Position numbers and translations under genes: made by a program. A stretch of 49,412 bases of DNA from Cryobacterium sinapicolor (GTDB taxonomy: Bacteria > Actinomycetota > Actinomycetes > Actinomycetales > Microbacteriaceae), in NCBI RefSeq assembly GCF_004403465.1, contig NZ_SOGQ01000025.1, positions 1-49,412 on the forward strand. Direction: 5' to 3'. The stretch's first letter is position 1. Each line of letters starts with the position of its first letter. Shown one piece after another: positions 41,916 to 49,245 of this stretch. The notes below the pieces were generated by a model. It saw only the letters and a list, made by a program, of their open reading frames with translations, made no database searches and had not been told where the DNA came from.

Positions 41916-44591
41916 CTAGCCGCCTGCGAGGCGGCGGGCGAGATAGGGAGCGGTGCGGCTGCGCGGATGCCGCGCGACGGCATCCGGGGTTCCGGTCGCC
42001 ACGATCTCGCCGCCCGCATCGCCGCCGGCCGGACCCAGGTCGATCACCCAGTCGGCGGCGGCCACCACGTCGAGGTTGTGCTCGACCACGATCACCGTGT
42101 TGCCGGCGTCGACCAGGCGGCCCAGCTGGGCCAGGAGGAGGCGGACATCCGCGGGGTGCAGGCCGGTGGTCGGCTCGTCGAGCAGGTACATCGTGTGGCC
42201 GCGGCGGGCACGCTGCAGCTCGGTGGCGAGCTTGATGCGCTGCGCCTCGCCACCGGAGAGCTCGGTGGCCGGCTGGCCGAGCCGGAGGTAGCCGAGCCCG
42301 ACCTCACGCAGGGTGGCGAGGCTGCGGGCGGCGGCCGGTACGTCGGCCAGGAAGCCGGCGGCCTCCTCGACGCTCAGGCCGAGCACCTCCGCGATCGACT
42401 TGCCCTGGTAGGTCACCTCGAGGGTCTCCGGGTTATAGCGCGAGCCCTGGCAGGCCGGGCAAGGCGTGTAACTGCCGGGCAGGAAGAGCAGACCGACGCT
42501 CACCGAGCCCTCGCCGAGACAGGTCTCGCAGCGGCCACCGGCCACGTTGAAGGAGAACCGCCCGGCGCCGTAGCCGCGGCTGCGCGCCTCCTCGGTGGCT
42601 GCGAAGGTCGCGCGCACCGCGTCGAACAGTCCCGTGTAGGTCGCCAGGTTGGAGCGCGGGGTGCGGCCGATGGGTTTCTGGTCCACGCGCACCAGCCGGC
42701 CCACGGCCTCCAGCCCGCTGATCCGGTCGACCCGCGCGCGCGGCTCGGCGACGCCGGATTTCTCGTCTGCGGCGTCGGCGTCTTCGTCTGGCTCCGAGGC
42801 AACGGATGCGTCGGCGTCCGGATGCAGGGCGAGCCGCACCGCATCCGCCAGTACCTGACTGACCAGGGTGGACTTGCCCGAACCGGACACCCCGGTCACC
42901 GCCGTCAGTACGCCGAGGGGGAAGGTCGCGTCGACGCCGCGGAGATTGTGCCGGGTGACGCCGTGCAGCCCCAGCCAGCGATCGGGCGTGCGCAGGGCGT
43001 CGGGCCGGGGCGCCTCCGGCGCGGTCGGCACCGGCTCCGCTTCCGGCTCGGTCGGGACCGGTTCCGCTTCCGGTTCCCCTTCCGGCGCGGACGGGAACAG
43101 GAACTGCCGGGTGACCGACTCCGGCACGTCGGCCAGACCGGCGATCGGACCGCTGTAGAGCACGGCGCCGCCGCCGGCCCCGGCCAGCGGCCCAACGTCG
43201 ACGACCCAGTCGGCCCGTCGCACGATGTCCATATTGTGTTCGACGACGAACACCGAATTGCCGGATGCCTTCAGCTGCTCCAGCACCAGCAGCAGCGGTT
43301 CGGCGTCGGCCGGGTGCAGCCCGGCCGAGGGTTCGTCGAGCACGTAGATCACGCCGAACAGTCCCGAACGCAGCTGGGTGGCGATGCGGAGGCGCTGCAT
43401 CTCGCCGGGGGAGAGGGTGGGCGTCGCGCGCCCGAGGCTCAGGTAGCCCAGGCCGAGCTCGAGCAGCACCTCGATGCGGGCGAGCAGGTCCCGGGTGAGG
43501 GTGATCGCGGCCTCCGTGGGCTCGGCGGCGTGCGGGTCTCCGGCACCAGGGGCAGCACCGGGCTCCGCGGGGCCATCGCCGGCACCCGGCAGAAGCGTCG
43601 GCCGTAGCAGTTCGGCGAGCCCGGTCAAGGGCAGCAGGTTGAGCTCGGCGATCGACCGGCCGGCCACGGTGACCGCCAGGGCCGCGGGAGTGAGGCCGCT
43701 GCCGTTGCACAGCGGGCACGGGCCGGATTCGACGAAACGCAACGCGCGTTCCCGCTGGCTCTGGCTCTTCGAGTCGGCCAGGGTGTGCAGCACGTAGCTC
43801 TTGGCGCTCCAGAATCGGCCCTGGTACGGCTTGGCGATCCGGTCGCGCTGCGGGGTGACCTCCACCACGGGCTGCTCCTCCGTGAAGAGGATCCAGTCCC
43901 GCGCCTCACGCGGCAGGTCCCGCCAGGCGGTGTCCACGTCGTAACCGAGGGTGATCAGGATGTCCCGAAGGTTCTTGCCCTGCCAGGCGCCCGGCCAGGC
44001 CGCGATGGCGCCGTCACGGATGCTCAGGGTCGGGTCCGGCACGAGGGTTGCCTCGGTCACGGTGTGCGCCGTGCCGAGGCCGTGGCACCGCGGGCAGGCG
44101 CCGGCCACGGTGTTGGGGGAGAAGGAGTCCGACTCGAGGCGCGGGGCATCCGTCGGGTAAATGCCGGCTCGGGAGTACAGCATCCGCAGCGAGTTGGACA
44201 GGGTGGTCAGGGTGCCGACGCTCGACCGGGAGCTGGGGGCGCCCCGGCGCTGCTGCAGGGCGACGGCCGGCGGCAGCCCGGCGATCTCGTCGACCTGAGG
44301 GGTGTGGCCCTGCTGGATCAGGCGGCGGGCGTAGGGCGCAACGGACTCCAGGAAGCGGCGCTGGGCTTCCGCGAAGATGGTGCCGAATGCGAGTGACGAC
44401 TTTCCGGATCCGGAGACCCCGGTGAAGGCGACGATGGCGTCCCGGGGAACATCGACATCCACATTGCGGAGGTTGTTCTCCCGCGCCCCGCGCACCTGCA
44501 CGAAGCCCGTGAACGGCGTTGGCTCCACGATGTTCCCCGGCGCAGCTTGGGTCGAGGCGGTGGTTCCGACGGAAGGGAGAGGCGGTTGCAT
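41916..44591 (-). CDS. UvrA2-type (UvrA-like) ABC protein
   Basis: This 891-residue tandem ABC ATPase is of the UvrA family. Repeat one has FTGVSGSGKSSLAFGTIFA (Walker A), zinc-ribbon ACPRCHGLGTAH and CPLCNGSGL, and LSPGEMQRLRIATQL. Repeat two has VSGSGKSTLVSQVLADAV, CETCLGEGSVS, YTPCPACQGSRYNPETLEV, LSGGEAQRIKLATELQ and LDEPTTGLHPADVRLLL. The length (shorter than canonical UvrA of about 950) and lack of a clear UvrB-binding insert fit the UvrA2/DrrC-like branch, which is linked to drug resistance or DNA-damage tolerance in actinobacteria. It is not the main repair UvrA with confidence. The start is uncertain: ATG 44591 is used, while GTG 44528 has GGGGAA six bases upstream. Confidence 0.86.
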   Translation of the reverse strand: MQPPLPSVGTTASTQAAPGNIVEPTPFTGFVQVRGARENNLRNVDVDVPRDAIVAFTGVSGSGKSSLAFGTIFAEAQRRFLESVAPYARRLIQQGHTPQVDEIAGLPPAVALQQRRGAPSSRSSVGTLTTLSNSLRMLYSRAGIYPTDAPRLESDSFSPNTVAGACPRCHGLGTAHTVTEATLVPDPTLSIRDGAIAAWPGAWQGKNLRDILITLGYDVDTAWRDLPREARDWILFTEEQPVVEVTPQRDRIAKPYQGRFWSAKSYVLHTLADSKSQSQRERALRFVESGPCPLCNGSGLTPAALAVTVAGRSIAELNLLPLTGLAELLRPTLLPGAGDGPAEPGAAPGAGDPHAAEPTEAAITLTRDLLARIEVLLELGLGYLSLGRATPTLSPGEMQRLRIATQLRSGLFGVIYVLDEPSAGLHPADAEPLLLVLEQLKASGNSVFVVEHNMDIVRRADWVVDVGPLAGAGGGAVLYSGPIAGLADVPESVTRQFLFPSAPEGEPEAEPVPTEPEAEPVPTAPEAPRPDALRTPDRWLGLHGVTRHNLRGVDATFPLGVLTAVTGVSGSGKSTLVSQVLADAVRLALHPDADASVASEPDEDADAADEKSGVAEPRARVDRISGLEAVGRLVRVDQKPIGRTPRSNLATYTGLFDAVRATFAATEEARSRGYGAGRFSFNVAGGRCETCLGEGSVSVGLLFLPGSYTPCPACQGSRYNPETLEVTYQGKSIAEVLGLSVEEAAGFLADVPAAARSLATLREVGLGYLRLGQPATELSGGEAQRIKLATELQRARRGHTMYLLDEPTTGLHPADVRLLLAQLGRLVDAGNTVIVVEHNLDVVAAADWVIDLGPAGGDAGGEIVATGTPDAVARHPRSRTAPYLARRLAGG

Positions 44592-44829
44592 CCGGTCGAC
44601 TCTAGTCCGAGCGTCTGGGCGGATGCCGGGCTGCGGCTGGTGGGGCTCACGGGCGACGCGGTACACTGGTCCAACTGCGATCCCGTCCACTGATGGTGGT
44701 GGGTCGGTACTCATCTCGATGCCCAACCGTGACAGATCCCGATGTTCAACCGTGTCAATCTCGATCGCTCCTTCATTGAACCAGGCTCAGCGGCGTGCCG
44801 TTCAGACCACGTTTGAGACTGAGAGACCC

Positions 44830-44955
44830 ATGGCCGATACAACCGGATCTACCGTTACCCACTACGTTTCCCAGCTTCGCTGGGCGGCCCTGAAGCGCGA
44901 ATTCCTGTCGCGCCAGTCCGGGCAGACCACCGCGTCAGACAACGGGCGAGGCTGA
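44830..44955 (+). CDS. 41-residue micro-protein, paralogue of the next gene
   Basis: ATG 44830 opens MADTTGSTVTHYVSQLRWAA then LKREFLSRQSGQTTASDNGRG, a 41-residue protein. The central segment RWAALKREFLSR forms a basic amphipathic helix and matches RWAELKRAYVAR of the gene that follows by five bases. A GAGAG before the start is a weak ribosome-binding site. It is divergent from the UvrA2 gene. Similarity between two adjacent small frames, with conserved Arg-Trp-Ala and Leu-Lys-Arg, argues that it is translated. Function unknown. Confidence 0.55.
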   Translation: MADTTGSTVTHYVSQLRWAALKREFLSRQSGQTTASDNGRG

Positions 44956-44960
44956 GCATC

Positions 44961-45128
44961 ATGGCCGACCGCGCCGACTCCGCCGATCCCGCCGAGCAGG
45001 CACCTGCCAACCAGGTGTCGATGCCCCGCTGGGCCGAACTCAAGCGTGCCTACGTCGCGCGGCTGCCCAAGAGCGACCGCGCCGCTCTGGAAGCCGCTGC
45101 CGAGCGCGCGCACAACACCCAGGGCTGA
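44961..45128 (+). CDS. 55-residue micro-protein, tandem paralogue
   Basis: ATG 44961 starts five bases after the previous stop: MADRADSADPAEQAPANQVS, then MPRWAELKRAYVARLPKSDR, then an acidic helical tail AALEAAAERAHNTQG. It shares MAD and RWA-LKR with the neighbour but has a longer acidic and disordered N-terminus. GAGCATC just before the ATG is a plausible short ribosome-binding site. I do not recognise a family. Basic helix plus short acidic tail would suit a nucleic-acid- or ribosome-associated peptide. Confidence 0.6.
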   Translation: MADRADSADPAEQAPANQVSMPRWAELKRAYVARLPKSDRAALEAAAERAHNTQG

Positions 45129-45130
45129 CC

Positions 45131-45310
45131 CGCCGGTCCGCGGGACTGGCTGGCCCACCGGTCCGCGGTACTCGCTGGAGTCATCCGTGGGCCCGCCGGT
45201 CCGCCGGACCCGTGGGCCCGCCGGTTTGCCGGTCCGCGGGTCCGCCGGTCCGCGGGTCCGCGGGGCTGGCTGGCCCGCCGGATTGCCGTACCCGCTGGAG
45301 TCATCCGTGG
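45131..45310. repeat. 120-bp imperfect tandem duplication in a GC-rich spacer
   Basis: Blocks beginning near 45131 and 45251 repeat at an exact 120-bp period. The clearest shared word is GCTGGAGTCATCCGTGG at 45174-45190 and 45294-45310. Between them are further short CCGCCGGTCCGCGGG-type units, so the spacer grew by nested duplication. Long open frames across it in both directions are repeat translations rich in Pro, Arg and Gly. The whole 45129-45538 spacer contains no convincing gene. Confidence 0.75.
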
Positions 45311-45355
45311 CCCGCCGCATCCCCGCCCTCGTCCCACCGCAGCCGCCGCCGAACC

Positions 45356-45432
45356 AATTCGACGGAGATTCTCGCTTGAGAGCGCTCTTTCGTTCCAAAA
45401 CACGCTGTCTAGAGCAAAATCTCCGTCGAATT
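45356..45432. repeat. 77-bp palindromic element, copy B
   Basis: Arms AATTCGACGGAGATT (45356-45370) and AATCTCCGTCGAATT (45418-45432) are a perfect 15-bp inverted repeat with the same overall 77-bp length as the copy at 8202-8278. The 47-bp core, which contains GAGAGCGCTCT, differs from copy A. Conserved arms with variable cores fits a dispersed palindromic unit with a constrained terminus. Confidence 0.8.
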
Positions 45433-45470
45433 CGTTCGGGTAGCGAGGGCTCGATCGGCTAGGGCGGGCG

Positions 45471-45530
45471 CAGCTTCGCGACGGCAGGCGCAGCTTCGCG
45501 ACGGCAGGCGCAGCTTCGCGACGGCAGGCG
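45471..45530. repeat. 20-bp tandem repeat, three exact copies
   Basis: The unit CAGCTTCGCGACGGCAGGCG repeats exactly at 45471, 45491 and 45511. It is flanked on both sides by a degenerate GTCGGCTAGGGC/ATCGGCTAGGGC motif (45456-45465 and 45534-45545). The array lies immediately before the stop codon of the leftward thioesterase. Confidence 0.9.
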
Positions 45531-45538
45531 CGGGTCGG

Positions 45539-46543
45539 CTAGGGCAGGTGCAGGTGGTCGACGGGCATCATGACCAGCGGCGCGCGGAGTTCCATCAAGT
45601 CACGGGCGTGTTGGTCGAGCCGCTTGTCCTCCGCGGTGATCAGCGTCAGCGGTGCCACCGGCTCGGCGTGCCCGTCGGCCCCGATCGCTACGAAAATGCT
45701 CATGCACTGCGTCGTGAGCTGCAGATCGTGCGGCGTGCGCGGGCTGCCGGAGCGCACCCGGATGCTAATGTGCATGCTGCGCTTGCCGGTGTGGATGAGC
45801 CGAGCATCCACCTCGACTATGTGACCGATCTGGATCGGCCGGTAGAAGTGGATGCCACCCGAGTAGACGGCCACGGCCGACTCGGAGCTCCAGGCCGCAG
45901 CTGTGGCGAACGCGGCCTCATCGATCCATCGCATCACGGTGCCACCGTGGGCGTTGCCGCCCCAGTTCGCGTCGGCGGGAGCCGCCAGGAAACGGAACAC
46001 CGTGCGCGGCGTCGTGCCGTCATCGGTATATTCCTGTGAACGCATAACCGTTTGGATGCGCTTGCGTGGCTCGAGCCGAGCCGTCGCGTTCTGCTGCAAT
46101 TCCCGATCGACGTCGGAGTGGGGTGCCCACGTCGGCACCTCGTGCGGCTTGCCGGCGTCATCGACGGCGACGAAGACGAGGATGCAATGGGTGGCTGGAC
46201 TGTATTCCCGGGCCCGGACATCCGTGGTCTCGACCGTGACGAGCACATGCATGCTTGTGCGCCCGGTGTGGATGATGCGGGCGTGCACCTCGACCAGGTT
46301 GCCGGAGCGGATCGGCCGGGTGAAATGCACGTTACCGACGTACGCGGTGACCGTGTCGGAGGCGCTCCAGCCCACCGCGCAAGCATAGGCCGCCTTGTCG
46401 ATCCACTCGAGCACGCTGCCGGCGGCGACGGTTGAACCCGAGGCTGCGACGTCGGCGGGAACGGCCATGAACCGCAGGGTGATGCGGTCGTCGGGCATTC
46501 CTGCGTCGGACGGCGGGATCGAACGGGTGGGTGCGGCGGTCAC
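45539..46543 (-). CDS. double-hotdog acyl-CoA thioesterase
   Basis: This 334-residue protein has two hotdog domains in tandem. Domain 1 (about 16-150) includes WIDKAAYACAVGWSASDTV and HFTRPIRSGNLVEVHARII; domain 2 (about 170-310) includes GGNAHGGTVMRWIDEAAFAT and HFYRPIQIGHIVEVDARLI. Each carries the acyl-CoA thioesterase pattern of the YciA/BACH class; the second half has the HGG and the acidic Asp of the active site, while the first has SGSTVAAGSV in place of HGG, so half one may be structural. GTG 46543 has GGAG six bases upstream. It hydrolyses acyl-CoA to free acid and CoA, with chain-length preference unknown. The upstream Arg/Pro-rich frame is not coding. Confidence 0.85.
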   Translation of the reverse strand: MTAAPTRSIPPSDAGMPDDRITLRFMAVPADVAASGSTVAAGSVLEWIDKAAYACAVGWSASDTVTAYVGNVHFTRPIRSGNLVEVHARIIHTGRTSMHVLVTVETTDVRAREYSPATHCILVFVAVDDAGKPHEVPTWAPHSDVDRELQQNATARLEPRKRIQTVMRSQEYTDDGTTPRTVFRFLAAPADANWGGNAHGGTVMRWIDEAAFATAAAWSSESAVAVYSGGIHFYRPIQIGHIVEVDARLIHTGKRSMHISIRVRSGSPRTPHDLQLTTQCMSIFVAIGADGHAEPVAPLTLITAEDKRLDQHARDLMELRAPLVMMPVDHLHLP

Positions 46544-46655
46544 GGATACTCCAGCGGAAGCAGGTCGGGGGCTTCGGTCCAGACTTTCACATCCGGGCCC
46601 GGGGCGCTGCAGGTCAGCCGGGCGTCGGTCGGGGTGCGGGCAGGCCGAGTGCCGG

Positions 46656-47138
46656 TCAGCCGTGGGTGCTGCGGTGTTCCTCGAGAACCTCGACGACGAG
46701 GTCGTGGTCCTCGCGCTGGGCCAGCCCGGAGACGCCGACGACGCCGATGAGCGAGCCTCGCACGCGCAGCGGGAAGGCTCCGCCGTGCGCGGCGTGCGTG
46801 TTCGGGTCGAGGTTCGACTCGGTGCGGAAGTCGCGGGAGTTCGCCCGGAAGCGCGTGCCCACGGCGAAGGAGGAGCTGGCGAAGCGCCGCACCACCCGGA
46901 ACTTGTTCTCGAGCCAGGCGTCGTTGTCGGCGCAGGCGCCCGGTAGCGCGGCATGGAAGACGCGCTGGTCGCCGAACGTGATCGACACGGCGATCGGATG
47001 CTTGCGGTCGTTGCCGAGTTCGACCAGCCGCGACCCGACGGCCCAGGCGTCGTCCACGTCGAAGGAGTCGAACTGAAGGATGCGTTCCTGCTCGAGAAGC
47101 AGCGGGAGGAGCTCTGCGGCGTCGTGCGCGTCGGTCAT
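46656..47138 (-). CDS. UPF0303 / HbpS-GlcG-like haem-degrading-domain protein
   Basis: This 160-residue protein (MTDAHDAAELLPLLLEQERI, then AWAVGSRLVELGNDRKHPIA, HAALPGACADNDAWLENKF and VGVSGLAQREDHDLVVEVLE) matches the UPF0303 branch of the HbpS/GlcG (Haem_degrading) fold. It lacks a signal peptide. Other members bind haem or cobalamin precursors, but many only form stable octamers of unknown role. ATG 47138 has AAAGG seven bases upstream. The neighbouring thioesterase begins 112 bp downstream on the same strand. Confidence 0.8.
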   Translation of the reverse strand: MTDAHDAAELLPLLLEQERILQFDSFDVDDAWAVGSRLVELGNDRKHPIAVSITFGDQRVFHAALPGACADNDAWLENKFRVVRRFASSSFAVGTRFRANSRDFRTESNLDPNTHAAHGGAFPLRVRGSLIGVVGVSGLAQREDHDLVVEVLEEHRSTHG

Positions 47139-47317
47139 CGCAGGCCTTTCGGGTTGAGTCAGTCGGCTGAACTGAAGGTGAGCGTCTTGATCCATGTCGG
47201 AACGCCCAAGGCCAGTCTTTCACTCATGCAACTGGGTATCCTAGTTTTCAGTTCTGGGCTATGGGGCTGGTGGTGCGTGCTCCGATGGAGCCAGGGCGGG
47301 TGAGCGCCGAGGTCACG

Positions 47318-47650
47318 CTATCTTTTTGCATCCTGCGCTACTTTGAATGACGTTCGGGCTAGGCGCTCTGCCTGAGCGTAATACTCGGCGTGGCGCTCCG
47401 CTGTCCCAATGATGATCGACCAAGGCGAGCCTTCAAGCCCCGACAACAGGGCCGCATGTTGCCAAACGTACAGCCACAGGCCACACATGGCCTCGTCGAC
47501 CGCGGCCGAGGACTTCAGATAGTGATTGCAGATCGCAAACGTCGGAACACACAACTGATCGTAGATCAGGCCGAACGCAGCCTGACTGCCCGAAGCCATG
47601 CTCTGCATCAGCTTCCGCTGATCGGTTGCCTCGAACAACGGCGTCACCAC
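47318..47650 (-). CDS. sigma-70 region-2-only protein (truncated ECF-like sigma)
   Basis: This 110-residue protein aligns with region 2 of extracytoplasmic-function sigma factors: AAFGLIYDQLCVPTFAICNH (region 2.1), SSAAVDEAMCGLWLYVWQHA (2.2 core-binding) and SPWSIIIGTAERHAEYYAQA (2.3-2.4). There is no region 4 (-35 recognition) before the stop, nor an obvious continuation in another frame. The start is a GTG at 47650; a second GTG lies at 47647. It could be a core-RNA-polymerase-binding partner, an anti-antagonist, or a decayed sigma factor. GC content is lower than the chromosome average. The GAF-ANTAR gene is 245 bp upstream on the same strand. Confidence 0.65.
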   Translation of the reverse strand: MVTPLFEATDQRKLMQSMASGSQAAFGLIYDQLCVPTFAICNHYLKSSAAVDEAMCGLWLYVWQHAALLSGLEGSPWSIIIGTAERHAEYYAQAERLARTSFKVAQDAKR

Positions 47651-47894
47651 ACTATTCCGCTTCGAAAGCCAGCATCAGATTCCACTACGCCACACAGGAG
47701 GCCTCCGCAGCTGGAATGCCCGGGTTCACGGAAGGAGAGGGGCAAAAGCTTGTCACCGGTCGATCTGGACCCGATGCCGGTAGAAGTGACATGCCCACAG
47801 CACTCGCCGCTGACCCAATCCGGCGCCATTCTTGCCGTAGAAAACACACCCTGTAGAGGGGCGTGACCAAGACACATCCGAACGGTCTTCAAAA

Positions 47895-48575
47895 TCATCT
47901 AAACCTGCCTCGACTATCCACAATTTTCCTGGCGATTTCGCTCAGCCGCCTATCCGTCTTCCGCGCATGAGCGCGCAAGAGTGAGAACGCGACGCCCATT
48001 GGCACGCCATACTGCTGAGCGAGGACCCCTTTGGCGAGCTCTATCGTCACCCGAGCGTCGAGTGCTTGCTGCAATTCCTCGTGGAGGTTGGCCGTCGCGA
48101 CACGGACCAAGGCTTCGATCGACGCAGCATCTTTGTCATTCATTGGGCCAAACTCCTCCAAAAAGAGACACAACACTCCGAGGATGTGTCCCCGGAGACG
48201 TAAGGGGACCACGTGCGCCGCCTGGAACCCGCGGGCTTCGGCGATGGCAGCGAACGTAGGCCAAGCGCGCCAAGATGCAGCGATGTGGGGCACATCCAAA
48301 GTTTCACCGGTTCGAAACGCCACCAGGCACGGCCCCTGTTCAAAGCCCAACTGCGCTTCCTCGACGTCACCGCTTCTCTCCTTCGAAGAGGCGACAACGT
48401 GAAGGTGTTGATTGCTATCAGCTAACAAAATTCCGGCTTCGACAACACGCGTGAGCGAGGATGCGCCATGCATCAAAAGGTCGAGGGTATCGCTGGCTTC
48501 GTGACCCGATATAGAAGTATCCGCGAGTGCCCTCCTGACCCCGACTACAACCTTTCCGTCGTTGGGCAGACTCAT
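47895..48575 (-). CDS. GAF and ANTAR domain regulator
   Basis: This 226-residue protein has a GAF sensor domain (about 20-165), with TRVVEAGILLADSNQHLHVV, FEQGPCLVAFRTGETLDVP and HVVPLRLRGHILGVLCLFL. A C-terminal ANTAR RNA-binding helical domain (about 170-225) has LQQALDARVTIELAKGVLAQ and GVAFSLLRAHARKTDRRLS. ANTAR domains bind dual hexaloop RNA hairpins and antiterminate transcription, so a target leader RNA is expected. ATG 48575 gives the usual start; a GTG at 48608 would add 11 residues. No good ribosome-binding site is present, and the ATG overlaps an upstream frame as ATGA. The region-2-only sigma follows downstream. Confidence 0.85.
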   Translation of the reverse strand: MSLPNDGKVVVGVRRALADTSISGHEASDTLDLLMHGASSLTRVVEAGILLADSNQHLHVVASSKERSGDVEEAQLGFEQGPCLVAFRTGETLDVPHIAASWRAWPTFAAIAEARGFQAAHVVPLRLRGHILGVLCLFLEEFGPMNDKDAASIEALVRVATANLHEELQQALDARVTIELAKGVLAQQYGVPMGVAFSLLRAHARKTDRRLSEIARKIVDSRGRFR

Positions 48576-48973
48576 TGGCGAACGCGACGCCTGACACTGA
48601 CGCTCCACAATTTTTTCATCGCGACCTCAGACCAATTACGCCCGCCCCGCGCTGAGGGCATCGTGCCCGCCTGAGCGGGCCCAGCTGCAGCCCGCCAGGC
48701 AAACTTTAGAAATCCGGACATATCCACTTCCTGCGGGTTGAGGCGGGCGGTGATCAGAATCTGATCGGTGGTACCGCTGAAGGCACGACCATCTTCAGCT
48801 GTCGACACAGGGTGCACCGTGTCGGCCGGCACCATAAGGCCGTCTGATGCACCGGGATTGCCCAGTGGTCGTCGTTGCTTTCGTGACCGCGCGTTCCTGA
48901 CTTCGCCAGACCCAGCTGATGAAGTAGCCGACGTTGACGAATGCGACCCACTACGAGGCGTGCTCTGCACCAA
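48572..48973 (-). CDS. low-confidence open frame before the GAF-ANTAR gene
   Basis: This frame of 133 residues ends at 48572, overlapping the GAF-ANTAR ATG as ATGA, a pattern common in this window. The protein is Ser/Arg-rich at the start, and from Met47 reads MVPADTVHPVSTAEDGRAFS and later LKFAWRAAAGPAQAG. I recognise no domain, and no ribosome-binding site stands out. The 48609-49074 stretch holds no better candidate. The stop-start overlap is the only real argument for it. Confidence 0.25.
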   Translation of the reverse strand: MVQSTPRSGSHSSTSATSSAGSGEVRNARSRKQRRPLGNPGASDGLMVPADTVHPVSTAEDGRAFSGTTDQILITARLNPQEVDMSGFLKFAWRAAAGPAQAGTMPSARGGRNWSEVAMKKLWSVSVRRRVRQ

Positions 48974-49074
48974 AACCCTAACTATCGGCGCCCATGTCGA
49001 CGACCGCGACCGCGATCAAGACTTCCGCGAAAAATAATGACCCATACGCAAAATTCGCCGGGGCTGAACAAGGT

Positions 49075-49245
49075 CTACGAGGATCGTTTCGAATCGTGCA
49101 CGGCGATCTCCGCGACCCAAATGGCGATGACTTCAGTTAGGTCGGCTGAGAACTGCAGTTCACTGCCGCGCGCGGCAGACTTTGGCAACGCCGGCCGGTT
49201 ATCGAGACCATTCATCGGATCAAGCACAGGAGTGAGCACGGTCAT
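49075..49245 (-). CDS. 56-residue protein of unknown function
   Basis: ATG 49245 overlaps the stop of the upstream partial gene as ATGA. The product MTVLTPVLDPMNGLDNRPAL, then PKSAARGSELQFSADLTEVI and AIWVAEIAVHDSKRSS, has a likely C-terminal amphipathic helix. Codon use is less GC-biased than the main chromosome. No family is recognised. The coupled start supports a real gene. Confidence 0.45.
   Translation of the reverse strand: MTVLTPVLDPMNGLDNRPALPKSAARGSELQFSADLTEVIAIWVAEIAVHDSKRSS

Noticed and set aside
43021..43080. Repeated acidic-proline coding stretch within the UvrA2-type gene
   Set aside because: GSGTEP/GSGAGAD-like repeats are just a Glu/Pro linker between the two ABC halves (EPVPTEPEAEPVPT), not an independent element.
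47644..47898. 84-residue leftward frame between the sigma-like and GAF-ANTAR genes
   Set aside because: No ribosome-binding site, Cys/Gly-rich low-quality peptide, and rival frames of equal length on the other strand.
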